Assembly: GCF_021398735.1 (NCBI RefSeq)
Contig: NZ_CP090349.1
Coordinates: 5,392,001 to 5,456,000 of the forward strand
Direction: 5' to 3'
Source of the DNA: Methylobacterium oryzae
Lineage (GTDB): Bacteria > Pseudomonadota > Alphaproteobacteria > Rhizobiales > Beijerinckiaceae
DNA length: 64,000 nucleotides
This document shows, in pieces, positions 1 to 8,823 of this stretch; positions within the stretch are counted from its first letter, which is position 1, and each line of letters opens with the position of its first letter. Made by a program: the position numbers and the translations under genes. Below the pieces are notes generated by a model, which worked only from the letters and a program-made list of their open reading frames with translations, did not search any database and was not told the DNA's origin.

Positions 1-57
1 GTGGGCGTCGCCAAGGGCGGCCCGAAGGCAGCCGCCAACCCGGCCGACGCCGCCTGA
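1..57 (+). CDS. C-terminal end of an unidentified protein (partial)
   Basis: An open frame runs from the left edge to a TGA at 55-57 and encodes the last 18 residues of a protein rich in Ala, Gly, Pro and Lys. Most of the gene lies outside the window, so the family cannot be named. The following gene is on the opposite strand and the two 3' ends are only 18 bases apart, so they converge. Confidence 0.4.
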   Translation: MGVAKGGPKAAANPADAA

Positions 58-75
58 GCGGCCCCGTGGTGCGCC

Positions 76-453
76 CTACTGGCAGGGCAGCGCCGCGGCG
101 AAATCCGAGATGAACTGCGCGGTCTGGCGGGTCCGGGCCGGCGCCGCCGGATCGCGGGCGACGAGCCCCGCCTCGACGCGGAGGCGGCCGTTGCAGGCGC
201 AGGTCGGCAGCGTTCCCGCGGCCGGCTCAGGCGAGCACGCGTCGTGGTGCGCGCAGGCGAGATCCAGCGCGTCGATCGGCGGGTAGCCGGGCCCGCGGCT
301 GCCGGGGCCGCAGAAATTCCCGTAGATCAGGATGGCGCCGCGCCCGTCGGGCCCGGGTGGCACGATCTCCTGCGCCCGCGCCGGGACGGTGCAGGCCGCG
401 AGCGCGACGGCGAGCAGCATTGTCGTGAGGGAGGTCGAGCTGGGCATGCTCAC
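76..453 (-). CDS. Exported phospholipase A2-like protein
   Basis: A 125-residue protein with an N-terminal signal sequence (hydrophobic residues 11-20). A possible lipobox LAAC ends at Cys21; otherwise cleavage would fall after ARA near residue 27. The mature part carries the phospholipase A2 signature CxxHDxC as C67-A-H-H70-D71-A-C73, preceded by a Gly-rich CGPG loop (48-51) like the family's calcium-binding loop. In secreted PLA2 enzymes the His-Asp pair hydrolyses the sn-2 ester of phospholipids using calcium. The protein has several more Cys residues that could form disulfides. The family call rests on this signature only; substrate and location (periplasm, outer membrane or secreted) are inferred. 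It is transcribed alone. Confidence 0.6.
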   Translation of the reverse strand: MSMPSSTSLTTMLLAVALAACTVPARAQEIVPPGPDGRGAILIYGNFCGPGSRGPGYPPIDALDLACAHHDACSPEPAAGTLPTCACNGRLRVEAGLVARDPAAPARTRQTAQFISDFAAALPCQ

Positions 454-632
454 GGCCGATCCTGTCGGAGAGAATCCGCGGTCCCGCGGGGCTGCACCCG
501 CGCGGTATCCGGCCTCACCGACATCCCTCGGCCATGGACAGGCTCGCGCGGCCGACAGATTCGCGAAGCCGAATGCAGGGCATTGCGACCCAGCTTGACC
601 GCTCCGTCAAGCTATCGCCCAACGAATATTGC

Positions 633-1370
633 TCAGAATCGGTAATTCACACCGGCCCGAACCACCGCAAACCCGGAGTCCTGTTTGCCGGCACCATAAA
701 ACGCCGGAACACTGGCGTTGTAGTACGTGGCGGCGTTCGTTCCGCGGCCGAGATGGAGGTAGAGCGCCTCCACCTTGGCGGAGAGCTTCTCGGTGAAGGC
801 GTACTCGATGCCGCCGCCGGCCGCGTATCCGGTCCGGTCGGTCGACGGCAGGGTGTAGGGGTAGGCGCCCGCGTCGGTCGCGCGCGCCCCGCCGCCGTAA
901 GCGAAACCGCCGGTCCCGTAGACGAGGACCCGGTCGAACGCGTAGCCGAGCCGGGCGCGGACCGTGCCGAAATAGTCGAGGCTCGGTCGGACACTGTAAT
1001 ACGGCGTGGTGCCGAGATAGGCGGCGTCCGCCTTGGCGAAGGCCGCGCCCTGGATGTCGGCCTCGACGCCGACGACGGCGCCGGAGCCCGGCGTGAATTG
1101 GTAATTGTAGCCTATCTGGCCGCCGCCGGCGAAGCCGCCTGACCGCCCGCCGCCCGTGACGGTGCCGTAGGTCGGGTCGGTGAAGCCGCCGCTCCCGGTC
1201 GGGAATGCGTATCCCGCATTCACGCCGGCATAGATGCCCGTCCAGGTGAAGACCGGGAGCGACGGCAGTGGCGGCGGCGGCGCGCGGCGGGGCAGGTCGG
1301 CCGCCTGGGCGGCGAGGGCCAGGCAGCCGCATGCGGCGCCCGCGAGGGCTGCGGAGGTTCGTGCGTTCAT
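633..1370 (-). CDS. Outer membrane beta-barrel protein, Omp25/31-type
   Basis: A 245-residue protein with a Sec signal peptide ending near AQA-A (about residue 23), then a Pro-rich linker and the motif W-T-G-I-Y-A-G-V-N-A-G-Y. That motif opens the barrel in the Omp25/Omp31/heme-binding surface protein family of Rhizobiales. Alternating aromatic/Gly strands continue to the C-terminal NYRF, whose final Phe matches the BAM recognition signal. Such proteins are small structural barrels of the outer membrane. It is monocistronic, with about 180 bases separating it from the convergent-side PLA2-like gene. Function beyond envelope structure is not shown by the sequence. Confidence 0.85.
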   Translation of the reverse strand: MNARTSAALAGAACGCLALAAQAADLPRRAPPPPLPSLPVFTWTGIYAGVNAGYAFPTGSGGFTDPTYGTVTGGGRSGGFAGGGQIGYNYQFTPGSGAVVGVEADIQGAAFAKADAAYLGTTPYYSVRPSLDYFGTVRARLGYAFDRVLVYGTGGFAYGGGARATDAGAYPYTLPSTDRTGYAAGGGIEYAFTEKLSAKVEALYLHLGRGTNAATYYNASVPAFYGAGKQDSGFAVVRAGVNYRF

Positions 1371-1405
1371 GGAAATCTCGTTCGGCGCGCGGCGGAGCCG
1401 CGGGA

Positions 1406-1534
1406 TCAGAGGGCCAGGAGGAGCAGCCCGACGACGGTCACGGACAGGATCAGGCAGAGGGCGAGATCGAGAATGGCCGCTCCACCGCAGGTCGGCGCGG
1501 TTCGTGCGCGGTCGATACCGGACAGGGCGATCAA
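1406..1534 (-). CDS. Possible small membrane protein, coupled to upstream small gene
   Basis: A 42-codon frame starting with TTG at 1534, overlapping the TGA stop of the upstream frame (TTGA). This arrangement is typical of translational coupling. The last 20 residues are a clean hydrophobic helix (Leu/Val/Ile-rich), suggesting one membrane span with a very short tail. No family is recognised. The non-ATG start and short length make this a tentative call. Confidence 0.3.
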   Translation of the reverse strand: MIALSGIDRARTAPTCGGAAILDLALCLILSVTVVGLLLLAL

Positions 1535-1860
1535 GAGCGGACCTCGCGGTTCTCTTCCGTGCGTGCCGCGACCCTCACGGTTCTCGCGGCGCGTCGGGGC
1601 CCGACGGCGCCCGAGGGTGCCGCCGCCCCGCCTGAGGGGGTGGCGGGAGCGGCGGCCTGCGGCGCCCTCGGTGAACCGGCGCGGTGGACCGTTTCCGCGA
1701 CGGCGACCCCGAGGACGGGCAGTGTGAGCGCGGCGACGACGCAGACGAGGCGTCGGAGCCGCGGAAGGGGATCACCCAGGCTTGCCCGTCGCGCCTGGGC
1801 GGTGGGAAGCGTGAGCGGCGGCAGGGGCATCGCCACGAGCGTTCGCGTATCAATCGTCAT
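1531..1860 (-). CDS. Small hypothetical protein with one membrane segment
   Basis: About 109 residues from the ATG at 1860; an upstream in-frame ATG at 1875 lies inside an inverted repeat and is less likely. One hydrophobic stretch (residues about 37-55) looks like a membrane span or uncleaved signal, followed by an Ala/Pro/Arg-rich low-complexity tail. No family is recognised. It is divergent from the DUF6502 gene and shares the palindrome-rich intergenic region with it. In such GC-rich DNA a frame of this size can arise by chance, so confidence is moderate. Confidence 0.4.
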   Translation of the reverse strand: MTIDTRTLVAMPLPPLTLPTAQARRASLGDPLPRLRRLVCVVAALTLPVLGVAVAETVHRAGSPRAPQAAAPATPSGGAAAPSGAVGPRRAARTVRVAARTEENREVRS

Positions 1861-1872
1861 CGGCCGGCCCCG

Positions 1873-1984
1873 CATTTCGTGGGAAATTTGACCACGAAAT
1901 GGTTTTACGTGTGCAAAAATCCCACGTCAACGCGAAATCGAGGGACCAGCGTGCGCCTTCGCACGCGGTGGGATTGTGTCCCAC
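1873..1984. promoter_or_regulatory. AT-rich divergent promoter region with stacked inverted repeats
   Basis: A conspicuously AT-rich patch between divergent genes. It holds a perfect 10-bp inverted repeat, CATTTCGTGG (1873-1882) and CCACGAAATG (1892-1901), separated by nine bases. A second dyad, GTGGGA-N5-TCCCAC, lies at 1968-1984, close to the DUF6502 start. The spacing of the first repeat (centre to centre about 19 bases) fits a dimeric regulator site. No regulator can be assigned. Confidence 0.5.
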
Positions 1985-2008
1985 AGCGTGAGCCGTCACG
2001 ATGCGGCC

Positions 2009-2854
2009 ATGTCTGATACTGCCGATACACCGCGGGAGGGCGCCAGCCTGCACGCGCCGCTGGCGCGGCTGCTGCGCCCCCTCGTGCGCCTGCTCGTCGC
2101 CCGCGGCATCACCTTCCCAGCACTCACCGACCTGCTGCGCGAGCTGTACGTGAACGTCGCCGAGTACGACTTCGCCCTCACCGGAAAGGAGCAGACCGAC
2201 AGCCGCGTCTCCCTGCTCACCGGCATCCACCGCAAGGAGGTTCGGCGCCTGCGAGGCGCCGGTGCTCCGGTCAGCGCCGTCCCGGCGGTCGTCTCCCGCA
2301 CCAGCCGGATCATCGCCCGCTGGATCGCCGACCCGGCCTTCACCGACGCGCAGGGCCAGCCCCTGAAACTTCCGCGCACGGCCGAGGGCGGCGCACCCTC
2401 GTTCGAGTCGCTGGTCGCGGGCGTGACGCGGGACCTGCGGCCGCGCGCCGTCCTCGACGAGTGGCTCGATCGCGGGCTGGCCTTCACGGATCCGCAGGAC
2501 CGGATCGTGCTGGCCGAGGCCGCCTACGTACCGAGGGGCGACGGCGCCGAGGGGCCCCAGCTCTACTATTTCGGCCGCAACCTGCACGACCATATCGCCG
2601 CCGCCGTCGCCAACATCTTCGGAGACGCGCCGCGCTTCCTCGAGCGGGCGGTCCACTACGACGGGCTGTCCGAGGACCTCGCGACCCGGCTCGAGGCGCG
2701 CGCCCGCGAGATCGCCATGGAGGCGCTGCAGCAGGCCAACCGGGAAGCGCACGCGGCCTGCCAGACCGATCCCGGCGGCACGCATCGCTGGAACTTCGGC
2801 CTGTACGTCTACACCGAAGCGGCGCCGCCGGCGCGGCGAGCGGACGAGCGGTGA
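2009..2854 (+). CDS. DUF6502 family protein
   Basis: A 281-residue protein from the ATG at 2009; a GTG 33 bases upstream is also in frame but overlaps the inverted repeat. The N-terminal part (LARLLRPLVRLLVARGITF, then a segment ending in HRKEVRRLR) matches the DUF6502 family of uncharacterised proteobacterial proteins. That part resembles a helix-turn-helix module that would let it bind DNA. No catalytic motif is visible. Its stop codon overlaps the GTG start of the DUF5666 gene, and DUF6502 and DUF5666 genes are often neighbours, so a shared role is likely. The role itself is unknown. Confidence 0.75.
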   Translation: MSDTADTPREGASLHAPLARLLRPLVRLLVARGITFPALTDLLRELYVNVAEYDFALTGKEQTDSRVSLLTGIHRKEVRRLRGAGAPVSAVPAVVSRTSRIIARWIADPAFTDAQGQPLKLPRTAEGGAPSFESLVAGVTRDLRPRAVLDEWLDRGLAFTDPQDRIVLAEAAYVPRGDGAEGPQLYYFGRNLHDHIAAAVANIFGDAPRFLERAVHYDGLSEDLATRLEARAREIAMEALQQANREAHAACQTDPGGTHRWNFGLYVYTEAAPPARRADER

Positions 2855-4200
2855 GAGGCCGGCCGGTGCGCGCCACGCTCAACCGCCGGTTCGTCCTGCG
2901 CCTGCTCGCGGGCGCCGCGACCGTTCTGCCCGGCACCGTCCGGTCGCAGGAATCCCCGCGCGATCAGGGCATCGGCGGGACCGGCATGATGCGGACCGAC
3001 GCGCCGAAGAGCGGGCCCCTCGGCGAGGGCGACCGCGGCATCGGCGGCACCGGCGTGATCGGCACGATCCGACGCTTCGGCTCGATCGTCGTCAACGACC
3101 TGCGCATCGCCTATCCGCCCGAGGTGGAGGTGCATATCGACGGCACGGCCGCGAAGGCCGCCCACCTGAAGATCGGTCAGGTCGTCCACGTGGTGGCGCG
3201 GCCCGAGGGCGGCGGACTCGCCACGGGACGGATCGACGTCACGAGCGAAGTGGTCGGGACGGTGGAATCGGTCGCGCCTGGGCGGCTCGTAGTGCTCGGC
3301 CAGCGGGTCTCGACCACGGGTCTCGGCGGCGCGTGGCAGCCGGGCGCGCGAGTCGCGGTGAGCGGGCTGCGCCGGCCCGACGGCGTGATCGTGGCGAGCC
3401 TGATCGAGCCGCGGGACACCGGGCCCGACCGCGTCGCCGGCCCGGTGCGGCGGGTCGCGGGCGGCCTCGGGATCGGCGGCCTCCGCCTCGCGGGCGCCGA
3501 CGCCCTGCCGCCGGGCCGGCGCGCCCTGGTGACGGGCCGTGCGGCGAACGGCGTGCTCACCGTGACCAACGCCGCGCAGGTCGGTCTGCCCTTCCCGCCG
3601 GGTCTGAAACAGGTCTCGATCGAGGCCTATATCGGCCGGGATAGCGGCAGGCTCGACGTCGGCGCGGGCTACGCCGTCGCGGGCCGCCCCGGCGCGCAGG
3701 TTCCGCGCACCGGGAGCGTGCGGGCGGTGCTGACCGCGGCGATCGCGCGGGACGGGGACCTGACGGTGGAGCGGCTGCGGATCGAGGACCGCATCGCGCC
3801 CGAGCCGCAGCGGCCGGACGCCCCCCGGTTCGAGCGGGAGCGCGACCGGCTCGACCTCCGCAACCTCCCCGACGAGGCGCCCGGCCGCTTCGGCGCCGAG
3901 CCCGGAGGCCGCCAGGGCGGCCTGGGCGGCATCGGCGAACCGCGCGGCCCCGCGATCGACACCCGGCCGGGGGGCGCGGTCGTCCCCGGATCGGAGGGTA
4001 CCGGCGGATTCGGAGCGCCGCGCGGCGGCTTCGGCGGCACGCCGCCGGCAGGCCCCGGGGCGTTCCCGGGCGGCCCCGGGGGCTTCGGCGGCTCGCCCGG
4101 GGGCCCCGGCCCGGGCCCGGGCGGGGGCGGCTTCGGCGGCGGTGGTTTCGGCGGCGGTGGTTTCGGCGGGCCTGGCGGTCCGGGCGGCGGCCGGCGCTAG
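2851..4200 (+). CDS. Exported DUF5666 protein with Gly-rich tail
   Basis: A 449-residue protein. The GTG start at 2851 overlaps the preceding TGA (GTGA), so translation is probably coupled. The N-terminus (NRRFVLRLLAGAA) resembles a twin-arginine signal, placing the protein in the periplasm or at the surface. Repeated beta-rich segments with phrases such as V-E-V-H-I-D-G and A-H-L-K-I-G-Q-V-V are typical of DUF5666, a small OB-like domain found in tandem; at least three copies are seen between residues 60 and 330. A twice-repeated GIGGTG motif follows the signal. The last 120 residues are Gly/Pro/Phe-rich (GGGFGGGGFGG-like) and probably disordered. Function unknown. Confidence 0.75.
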   Translation: MRGRPVRATLNRRFVLRLLAGAATVLPGTVRSQESPRDQGIGGTGMMRTDAPKSGPLGEGDRGIGGTGVIGTIRRFGSIVVNDLRIAYPPEVEVHIDGTAAKAAHLKIGQVVHVVARPEGGGLATGRIDVTSEVVGTVESVAPGRLVVLGQRVSTTGLGGAWQPGARVAVSGLRRPDGVIVASLIEPRDTGPDRVAGPVRRVAGGLGIGGLRLAGADALPPGRRALVTGRAANGVLTVTNAAQVGLPFPPGLKQVSIEAYIGRDSGRLDVGAGYAVAGRPGAQVPRTGSVRAVLTAAIARDGDLTVERLRIEDRIAPEPQRPDAPRFERERDRLDLRNLPDEAPGRFGAEPGGRQGGLGGIGEPRGPAIDTRPGGAVVPGSEGTGGFGAPRGGFGGTPPAGPGAFPGGPGGFGGSPGGPGPGPGGGGFGGGGFGGGGFGGPGGPGGGRR

Positions 4201-4260
4201 AGCCGCGCCCGGTCGGGACGACAATGTAGCCGGGCCCGTGCCGAGCGAGGCGTGGGTCCT

Positions 4261-4278
4261 CTCTCCCCTGCGGGAGAG
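4261..4278. terminator. Hairpin between convergent DUF5666 and ada genes
   Basis: A perfect 7-bp stem, CTCTCCC and GGGAGAG, with a CTGC loop. It lies in the 195-base gap after the DUF5666 stop and before the 3' end of ada. It lacks a T-run on either side, so it may be a dispersed repeat or a Rho-dependent end rather than a classical terminator. The rest of the gap shows nothing else. Confidence 0.35.
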
Positions 4279-4395
4279 GGGTGTGGGGCGGCTGTCTCGA
4301 CCGGATCGGCCTTCGTCCCGCACCGTCGCAACGCAATCGGAGGCGGCTCTAGAACAGACCGCGCGGAGCGCGGACGCGCGCGGGACGGAGGGACT

Positions 4396-5460
4396 TCAGG
4401 CCTCCGCCTCCCGGTCGAGCAGCGCGCGCTTGCGCGCGACGCCCCAGCGATAGCCCGACAGGGCACCGTCCGAGCGCACGACGCGGTGGCAGGGGATGGC
4501 CACCGCGACCGGGTTCGCCCCGCAGGCCTGCGCGACCGCGCGCGTCGCCGTCGGCAGGCCGATCGCCCGGGCGATCTCCGCGTAGGTCGCGGTGGATCCC
4601 ACCGGGATCTTGCGCAGCGCCGTCCAGACCCGCTGCTGGAACGCCGTCCCGCGGATGTCGAGGGGCAGGTCGAGGCCGCTGCCCGGCGCCTCCACGAGCC
4701 CGATGACCCGCGCCATCCAGCCCTCGAAGGCCGGGTCGCCGCCCTCGATCTCCGCGGCGGGGAAGCGGTCCTGGAGATCGTGCAGGAGCGGCTCGGGCGC
4801 GTCCCCGAGGAGGATCGCGCAGACGCCCGCCTCGGTGGCGGCGACGAGGATCGCGCCGAGGCTGCAGGCGCCGATGCCGAACCGGATGCGCAGGTCCGCG
4901 CCGCCCGTCCGGTAGGCGGCGGGCGCCATGCCGAGGCGCGGCGCGCCCGCCGCGTAGAACCGGCTCGCGGCGGCGTAGCCGGCCTCGTACAGCGCCTCCG
5001 TCACCGAGGCGGCCCCGGGCAGCCGCCGCGCCACGGCGGCGGCGCGGTGGGCGGCCGCGTAGGCTCTGGGGGTCACGCCGGTGGCGTCCTTGAACACCCG
5101 GTGGAAGTGGTAGGCGCTCAGGCCGGCGGCGCTGGCGAGCGCGGCGAGGGACGGAACCGTCTCCGCCGTCTCGATCAGGCGGCAGGCGCGGGCGACCGCC
5201 TCGGCCCGGCGCTCGGCGAGGGCGGGCTCGTCCGGGCGGCAGCGGCGGCACGGCCGGAAGCCGGCAGCCTCGGCCTCAGCGCAGGTCCGGTGGAAGCTGA
5301 CATTCTCGGGCCGCGCCGCGCGCGCGGCGCAGCTCGGGCGGCAGTACACGCCCGTGGTGCGGACCGCGTACACGAAGGTGCCGTCGGCCCGCGGGTCGCG
5401 GGCGGCGAGGGCGGCCCAGCGCTCGGCATCGCCAGGGTCTGTCGCGGGAACGGGGCTCAT
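4396..5460 (-). CDS. ada: Ada: methylated-DNA repair protein and adaptive-response regulator
   Basis: About 354 residues from the ATG at 5460; an in-frame ATG at 5505 is less likely. Domains in order: an N-terminal zinc domain with Cys40, Cys44, Cys71 and Cys74 (GVYCRPSC and FRPCRRCRPD), the same spacing as E. coli Ada; an AraC-type helix-turn-helix (residues about 90-185); and a methyltransferase domain with the active-site PCHRV (Cys near 324). The first Cys cluster removes methyl groups from phosphotriesters and turns the protein into an activator. The C-terminal Cys accepts the methyl group from O6-methylguanine. All key residues are present, so full bifunctionality is expected. The gene is divergent from the AlgX-like gene. 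Confidence 0.93.
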   Translation of the reverse strand: MSPVPATDPGDAERWAALAARDPRADGTFVYAVRTTGVYCRPSCAARAARPENVSFHRTCAEAEAAGFRPCRRCRPDEPALAERRAEAVARACRLIETAETVPSLAALASAAGLSAYHFHRVFKDATGVTPRAYAAAHRAAAVARRLPGAASVTEALYEAGYAAASRFYAAGAPRLGMAPAAYRTGGADLRIRFGIGACSLGAILVAATEAGVCAILLGDAPEPLLHDLQDRFPAAEIEGGDPAFEGWMARVIGLVEAPGSGLDLPLDIRGTAFQQRVWTALRKIPVGSTATYAEIARAIGLPTATRAVAQACGANPVAVAIPCHRVVRSDGALSGYRWGVARKRALLDREAEA

Positions 5461-5638
5461 GGCAGCCGTACTATGCGGCTTGGCGCGGGCCTTGAGGAGG
5501 GGCATGACGGGGCCTGCCGGGTGGTGGATGACGCGTGCGGCACTCTGCCGGTCCGCCGCCGCACCGGCATCCCGCGCCTTGCGGCCGAATTCGACATCGG
5601 CGGCCGCCGGAACGGGCGACCCGCCTCACGAGTGCGCC

Positions 5639-6625
5639 ATGGCTTCGAGCACGCCCGATCACATCCATGTCGGCCAGGACGGCTGGCTGTTCCTGAAGAC
5701 GGGCACGAACGACGTGCTCGGCCAGTACGAGCGGCCGGAGGAGACGACCGAGCTGATCTGGCAGTGGCGCAGCCTCGTGACGACGCGGGAGCGGCGCCTG
5801 CGCGCCCAGGGGATCCTGTACCGCCACGTCGTCGCCCCGGAGAAGCTGATGATCTACGATCACCGGCTCGACGGGCTCACCATCCGGCCGAGCGCGTCGC
5901 CGGCCTACCGCCTCCTCCACAGCGAGCCCCCGGCGGGCCGCTTCCCGGGTCCGGTCGGGCTGTACGCGGCCTGGCGCCGGCGGAAGCGCTGGCGGCAGAC
6001 CTGCATCGATCTGGTGACGCCGATGCGGGCGCAGCGCGACGCGGCCGACCTCTACTGCCGGACCGACACCCACTGGTCCGCCGACGGCTGCTATCTCGCC
6101 TACGCGGAGATCTGCCGGGCGCTGGGCGCCGAGCCGCGGCAGGACCTGCGAGAGCGGCCGTCCTTCGAGACCGACCACGACGGCGATCTGGGGAGCGCCT
6201 TCGATCCACCCCGGCAGGCGCGCTCGCGCACCGTCCTGATGCAGCAGAACGCGGTCCGGACCTACGGCAGCCCGATCGTCGAGGCCCGGGAGAAGGCCGG
6301 CCTGCTGCACACGCTGCATGTCGGTGCGCACGTGATCTACGGGAACGCCAAGGCCACCGACCCGCGCCGGCTGGTCTTGTTCGGCGATTCCTTCTCGCAC
6401 GTCATGCCGTACATGCTGACGATCATGCTGGCCGAGACGTTCCGCGAGGTGCACTTCGTCTGGAGCACCTCGCTGGACTGGCCGTATATCGAGCGCGTCC
6501 GGCCCGACATCGTGCTGACCGAGGTGGCCGAGCGCTTCATGGTGCAGCTGCCCGACGACACCTTCTCGGTGGAGCGCTACGCGCAGGACCGCTTCGGGGC
6601 CGAACTCGCGGCCGCGGGCGCCTGA
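5639..6625 (+). CDS. AlgX/AlgJ-like SGNH-fold protein
   Basis: A 328-residue protein from the ATG at 5639. It contains G-W-L-F-L near the N-terminus, T-D-T-H-W-S in the middle and F-G-D-S-F-S later. These are the hallmarks of the AlgX/AlgJ SGNH hydrolase-like domain, in which the DTHW Asp-His and the GDS Ser form the acyl-transfer site for polysaccharide O-acetylation. No signal peptide or membrane anchor is evident at this start, unusual for AlgX/AlgJ, which act in the periplasm. No alginate or exopolysaccharide genes or MBOAT partner are nearby. An acetylation or esterase role on a glycan is plausible, but the substrate is unknown. Confidence 0.7.
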   Translation: MASSTPDHIHVGQDGWLFLKTGTNDVLGQYERPEETTELIWQWRSLVTTRERRLRAQGILYRHVVAPEKLMIYDHRLDGLTIRPSASPAYRLLHSEPPAGRFPGPVGLYAAWRRRKRWRQTCIDLVTPMRAQRDAADLYCRTDTHWSADGCYLAYAEICRALGAEPRQDLRERPSFETDHDGDLGSAFDPPRQARSRTVLMQQNAVRTYGSPIVEAREKAGLLHTLHVGAHVIYGNAKATDPRRLVLFGDSFSHVMPYMLTIMLAETFREVHFVWSTSLDWPYIERVRPDIVLTEVAERFMVQLPDDTFSVERYAQDRFGAELAAAGA

Positions 6626-6772
6626 CGGGCGAGCCCGGAACTCGGGAGGGCGAACACGTCGCCACCCCCGACTTCGCCAGTCCGGGATTGCCGAGCGGGA
6701 TCCGGAGCGCGAGCGGGCGCCCGGCATGGCTGCGACCGGGACTGTCCGTTCCCGGCTCGCCGGCCGTGCCCC

Positions 6773-7519
6773 TCACGCCTGCAGCTTGGCCACCAGCGCG
6801 TCCGACAGGGCGAAGTTCACGTAGACGTTCTGGACGTCGTCCTGGTCCTCGATCACCTCGACGAGGCGGATGAGCTTCTCGCCGGTCTCGTCGTCGACGT
6901 TGATGGTGTTCTGCGCCTTCCAGATCAGGCCCGTGCGCGCGGGCTCGCCGAAGCGCGCCTCGAGGGCCTTGGTGACCTCGCCGTAGGAATCCTGGGCGCA
7001 GATGACCTCGTGTCCGTCCTCGCCGGAGCTGACGTCGTCGGCGCCGGCCTCGATCGCCGCCTCCAGCATCGTGTCGGCGTCGGCCACGGAGGCCGGGTAG
7101 ACGATCACGCCAACGCGGTCGAACATGAAGGCGACGGCCCCGGTCTCGGCGAGGCTGCCGCCGGACTTGGTGAAGGCCGAGCGCACGTCCGAGGCGGTGC
7201 GGTTGCGGTTGTCGGTCTGTGCCTCGACGATCAGCGCGGCGCCGCCGGGCCCGTAGCCCTCGTAGCGGATGTCCTCGTAGTTCTCGCCGTCGGCGCCGGC
7301 GGCCTTCTTGATGGCGCGCTCGATATTGTCCTTGGGCATGTTCTCGGCGCGGGCCGCCAGGATCGCGGCGCGCAGGCGCGGGTTCATCGCCGGGTCGGGC
7401 GTGCCGAGCTTGGCCGCCACCGTGATCTCGCGGGCGAGCTTGCCGAACACCTTCGAGCGGACCGCGTCCACCCGGCCCTTCCGGTGCATGATGTTCTTGA
7501 ACTGCGAATGGCCTGCCAT
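6773..7519 (-). CDS. YebC/PmpR family regulatory protein
   Basis: A 248-residue protein starting [14 protein letters not shown], the invariant opening of the YebC/PmpR family, with GYGPGG in the centre and the usual family length. Members act as transcription factors in some bacteria and have more recently been linked to translation of difficult (e.g. proline-rich) stretches; which applies here is not evident. The gene sits alone, convergent with the AlgX-like gene and divergent from the SDR gene. The 147-base gap downstream shows no strong terminator. Confidence 0.93.
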   Translation of the reverse strand: MAGHSQFKNIMHRKGRVDAVRSKVFGKLAREITVAAKLGTPDPAMNPRLRAAILAARAENMPKDNIERAIKKAAGADGENYEDIRYEGYGPGGAALIVEAQTDNRNRTASDVRSAFTKSGGSLAETGAVAFMFDRVGVIVYPASVADADTMLEAAIEAGADDVSSGEDGHEVICAQDSYGEVTKALEARFGEPARTGLIWKAQNTINVDDETGEKLIRLVEVIEDQDDVQNVYVNFALSDALVAKLQA

Positions 7520-7748
7520 GACGGTTCGGACTTTTGTTCGTTGGCGCGGGCGGGCGTGCGGAACCCCGCCGTCGCGGCTGTGAGGTCGCGCCGTATATAG
7601 GCCGCCGCCTTCGGACGAAGCAACGCGGCCGCTGCCGGTCGGCGCGACACGGGCCGATACGGCCCCGCGGGCTTCGCAATCCCGTGACCGCGGAAAAAGT
7701 CGCCGTCTCGGGCGTTGGCGCTGGACTTCACGCGCAGCTGGGAACCCG

Positions 7749-8789
7749 ATGTCGAGCCGGAACGGACGCAGCACGGTCATGGTCACGGGCGCGAGCGCCG
7801 GCGTCGGCCGGGCTGTCGCCCACGAATTCGCCCGGCACGGCTGGAACGTGGGGCTGATCGCGCGCGGCCCGGCGGGGCTGAGGGGCACGATCCGCGATGT
7901 CGAGCGGGCCGGCGGCCGGGCCCTGGCCTTTGCGGCCGACGTCGCCGACGCGGAGGCCGTCGCCCAGGCCGCCGACGCGCTGGCCGAGGCGTTCGGCGGC
8001 ATCGACGTCTGGGTCAACAACGCGATGGTGACGGTCTACGCGCCCGTTCAAGAGACGAGCCCGGACGAGTTCCACCGCGCCACCGCGGTGACCTATCTGG
8101 GGCAGGTGCACGGCACGCTGGCGGCCCTCCGCCACATGGTCCCGCGCGACCGGGGCACGATCGTGCATGTCGGCTCGGCGCTCGCCTACCGGTCGATCCC
8201 GCTCCAGGCAAGCTACTGCGCCGCCAAGGCCGCCGTGCGGGGCTTCGTCGATTCCCTGCGCAGCGAGCTGCTCCACGACCGCAGCCGAGTCCGCCTGACG
8301 ATGGTACAGCTTCCGGCCGTGAACACGCCGCAATTCGACTGGGCGCGCTCGCGGCTGCCACGCAAGCTCGAGCCGGTGCCGCCGATCTACCAGCCGGGGG
8401 CCATCGCCCGGCACGTCTTCCGGGCGGCGCACGACGCGCCCCGGGAAGTGTGGATCGGGGCCTCGGCCTGGAAGGCGATCATCGGAAACATGCTGATCCC
8501 GGGCTGGATCGACGGCTACCTCGCCCGGCACGGCTATCGCGGGGAGATGACCGGCGTGCAGGCGCAGAAGAACCGACCCGACAACCTCTACGACCCGGTG
8601 GACACCGATCCCGGCGCCCACGGCCGCTTCGACTCCCGCGCGACCAGCGACGTCGCCGCGGCCGACCCGCGCTGGCTCAAGTTCGGGATCGCGGCCGCGC
8701 TCGGCCTCGTGGCCGGGACGATGCTGTTCGCCACCGAGGCGCACGGGCGGGCGGACGCCCGCGCCGATCGCCGGCCGGGCAGACGCTAG
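7749..8789 (+). CDS. Short-chain dehydrogenase/reductase with C-terminal membrane segment
   Basis: A 346-residue protein. The N-terminal Rossmann motif T-G-A-S-A-G-V-G-R and the catalytic Y-C-A-A-K with an upstream Ser (VGSALAYRS) identify a classical SDR that uses NAD(P)H. It is longer than a typical 250-residue SDR. After about residue 240 there is an extension ending in a hydrophobic helix ([17 protein letters not shown]), suggesting membrane attachment. The substrate is not predictable. The next gene, an MBL-fold enzyme, starts 34 bases downstream on the same strand, so the two may be cotranscribed. Confidence 0.85.
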   Translation: MSSRNGRSTVMVTGASAGVGRAVAHEFARHGWNVGLIARGPAGLRGTIRDVERAGGRALAFAADVADAEAVAQAADALAEAFGGIDVWVNNAMVTVYAPVQETSPDEFHRATAVTYLGQVHGTLAALRHMVPRDRGTIVHVGSALAYRSIPLQASYCAAKAAVRGFVDSLRSELLHDRSRVRLTMVQLPAVNTPQFDWARSRLPRKLEPVPPIYQPGAIARHVFRAAHDAPREVWIGASAWKAIIGNMLIPGWIDGYLARHGYRGEMTGVQAQKNRPDNLYDPVDTDPGAHGRFDSRATSDVAAADPRWLKFGIAAALGLVAGTMLFATEAHGRADARADRRPGRR

Positions 8790-8823
8790 GACACGGGCCA
8801 ACGCGGGTTTCAAGGAGGATCCG

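Noticed and set aside
3905..4200. Tandem repeat or CRISPR-like pattern in the Gly-rich tail
   Set aside because: The repeats are GGC/GGT codon runs in a coding region without regular spacers; a low-complexity tail explains them.
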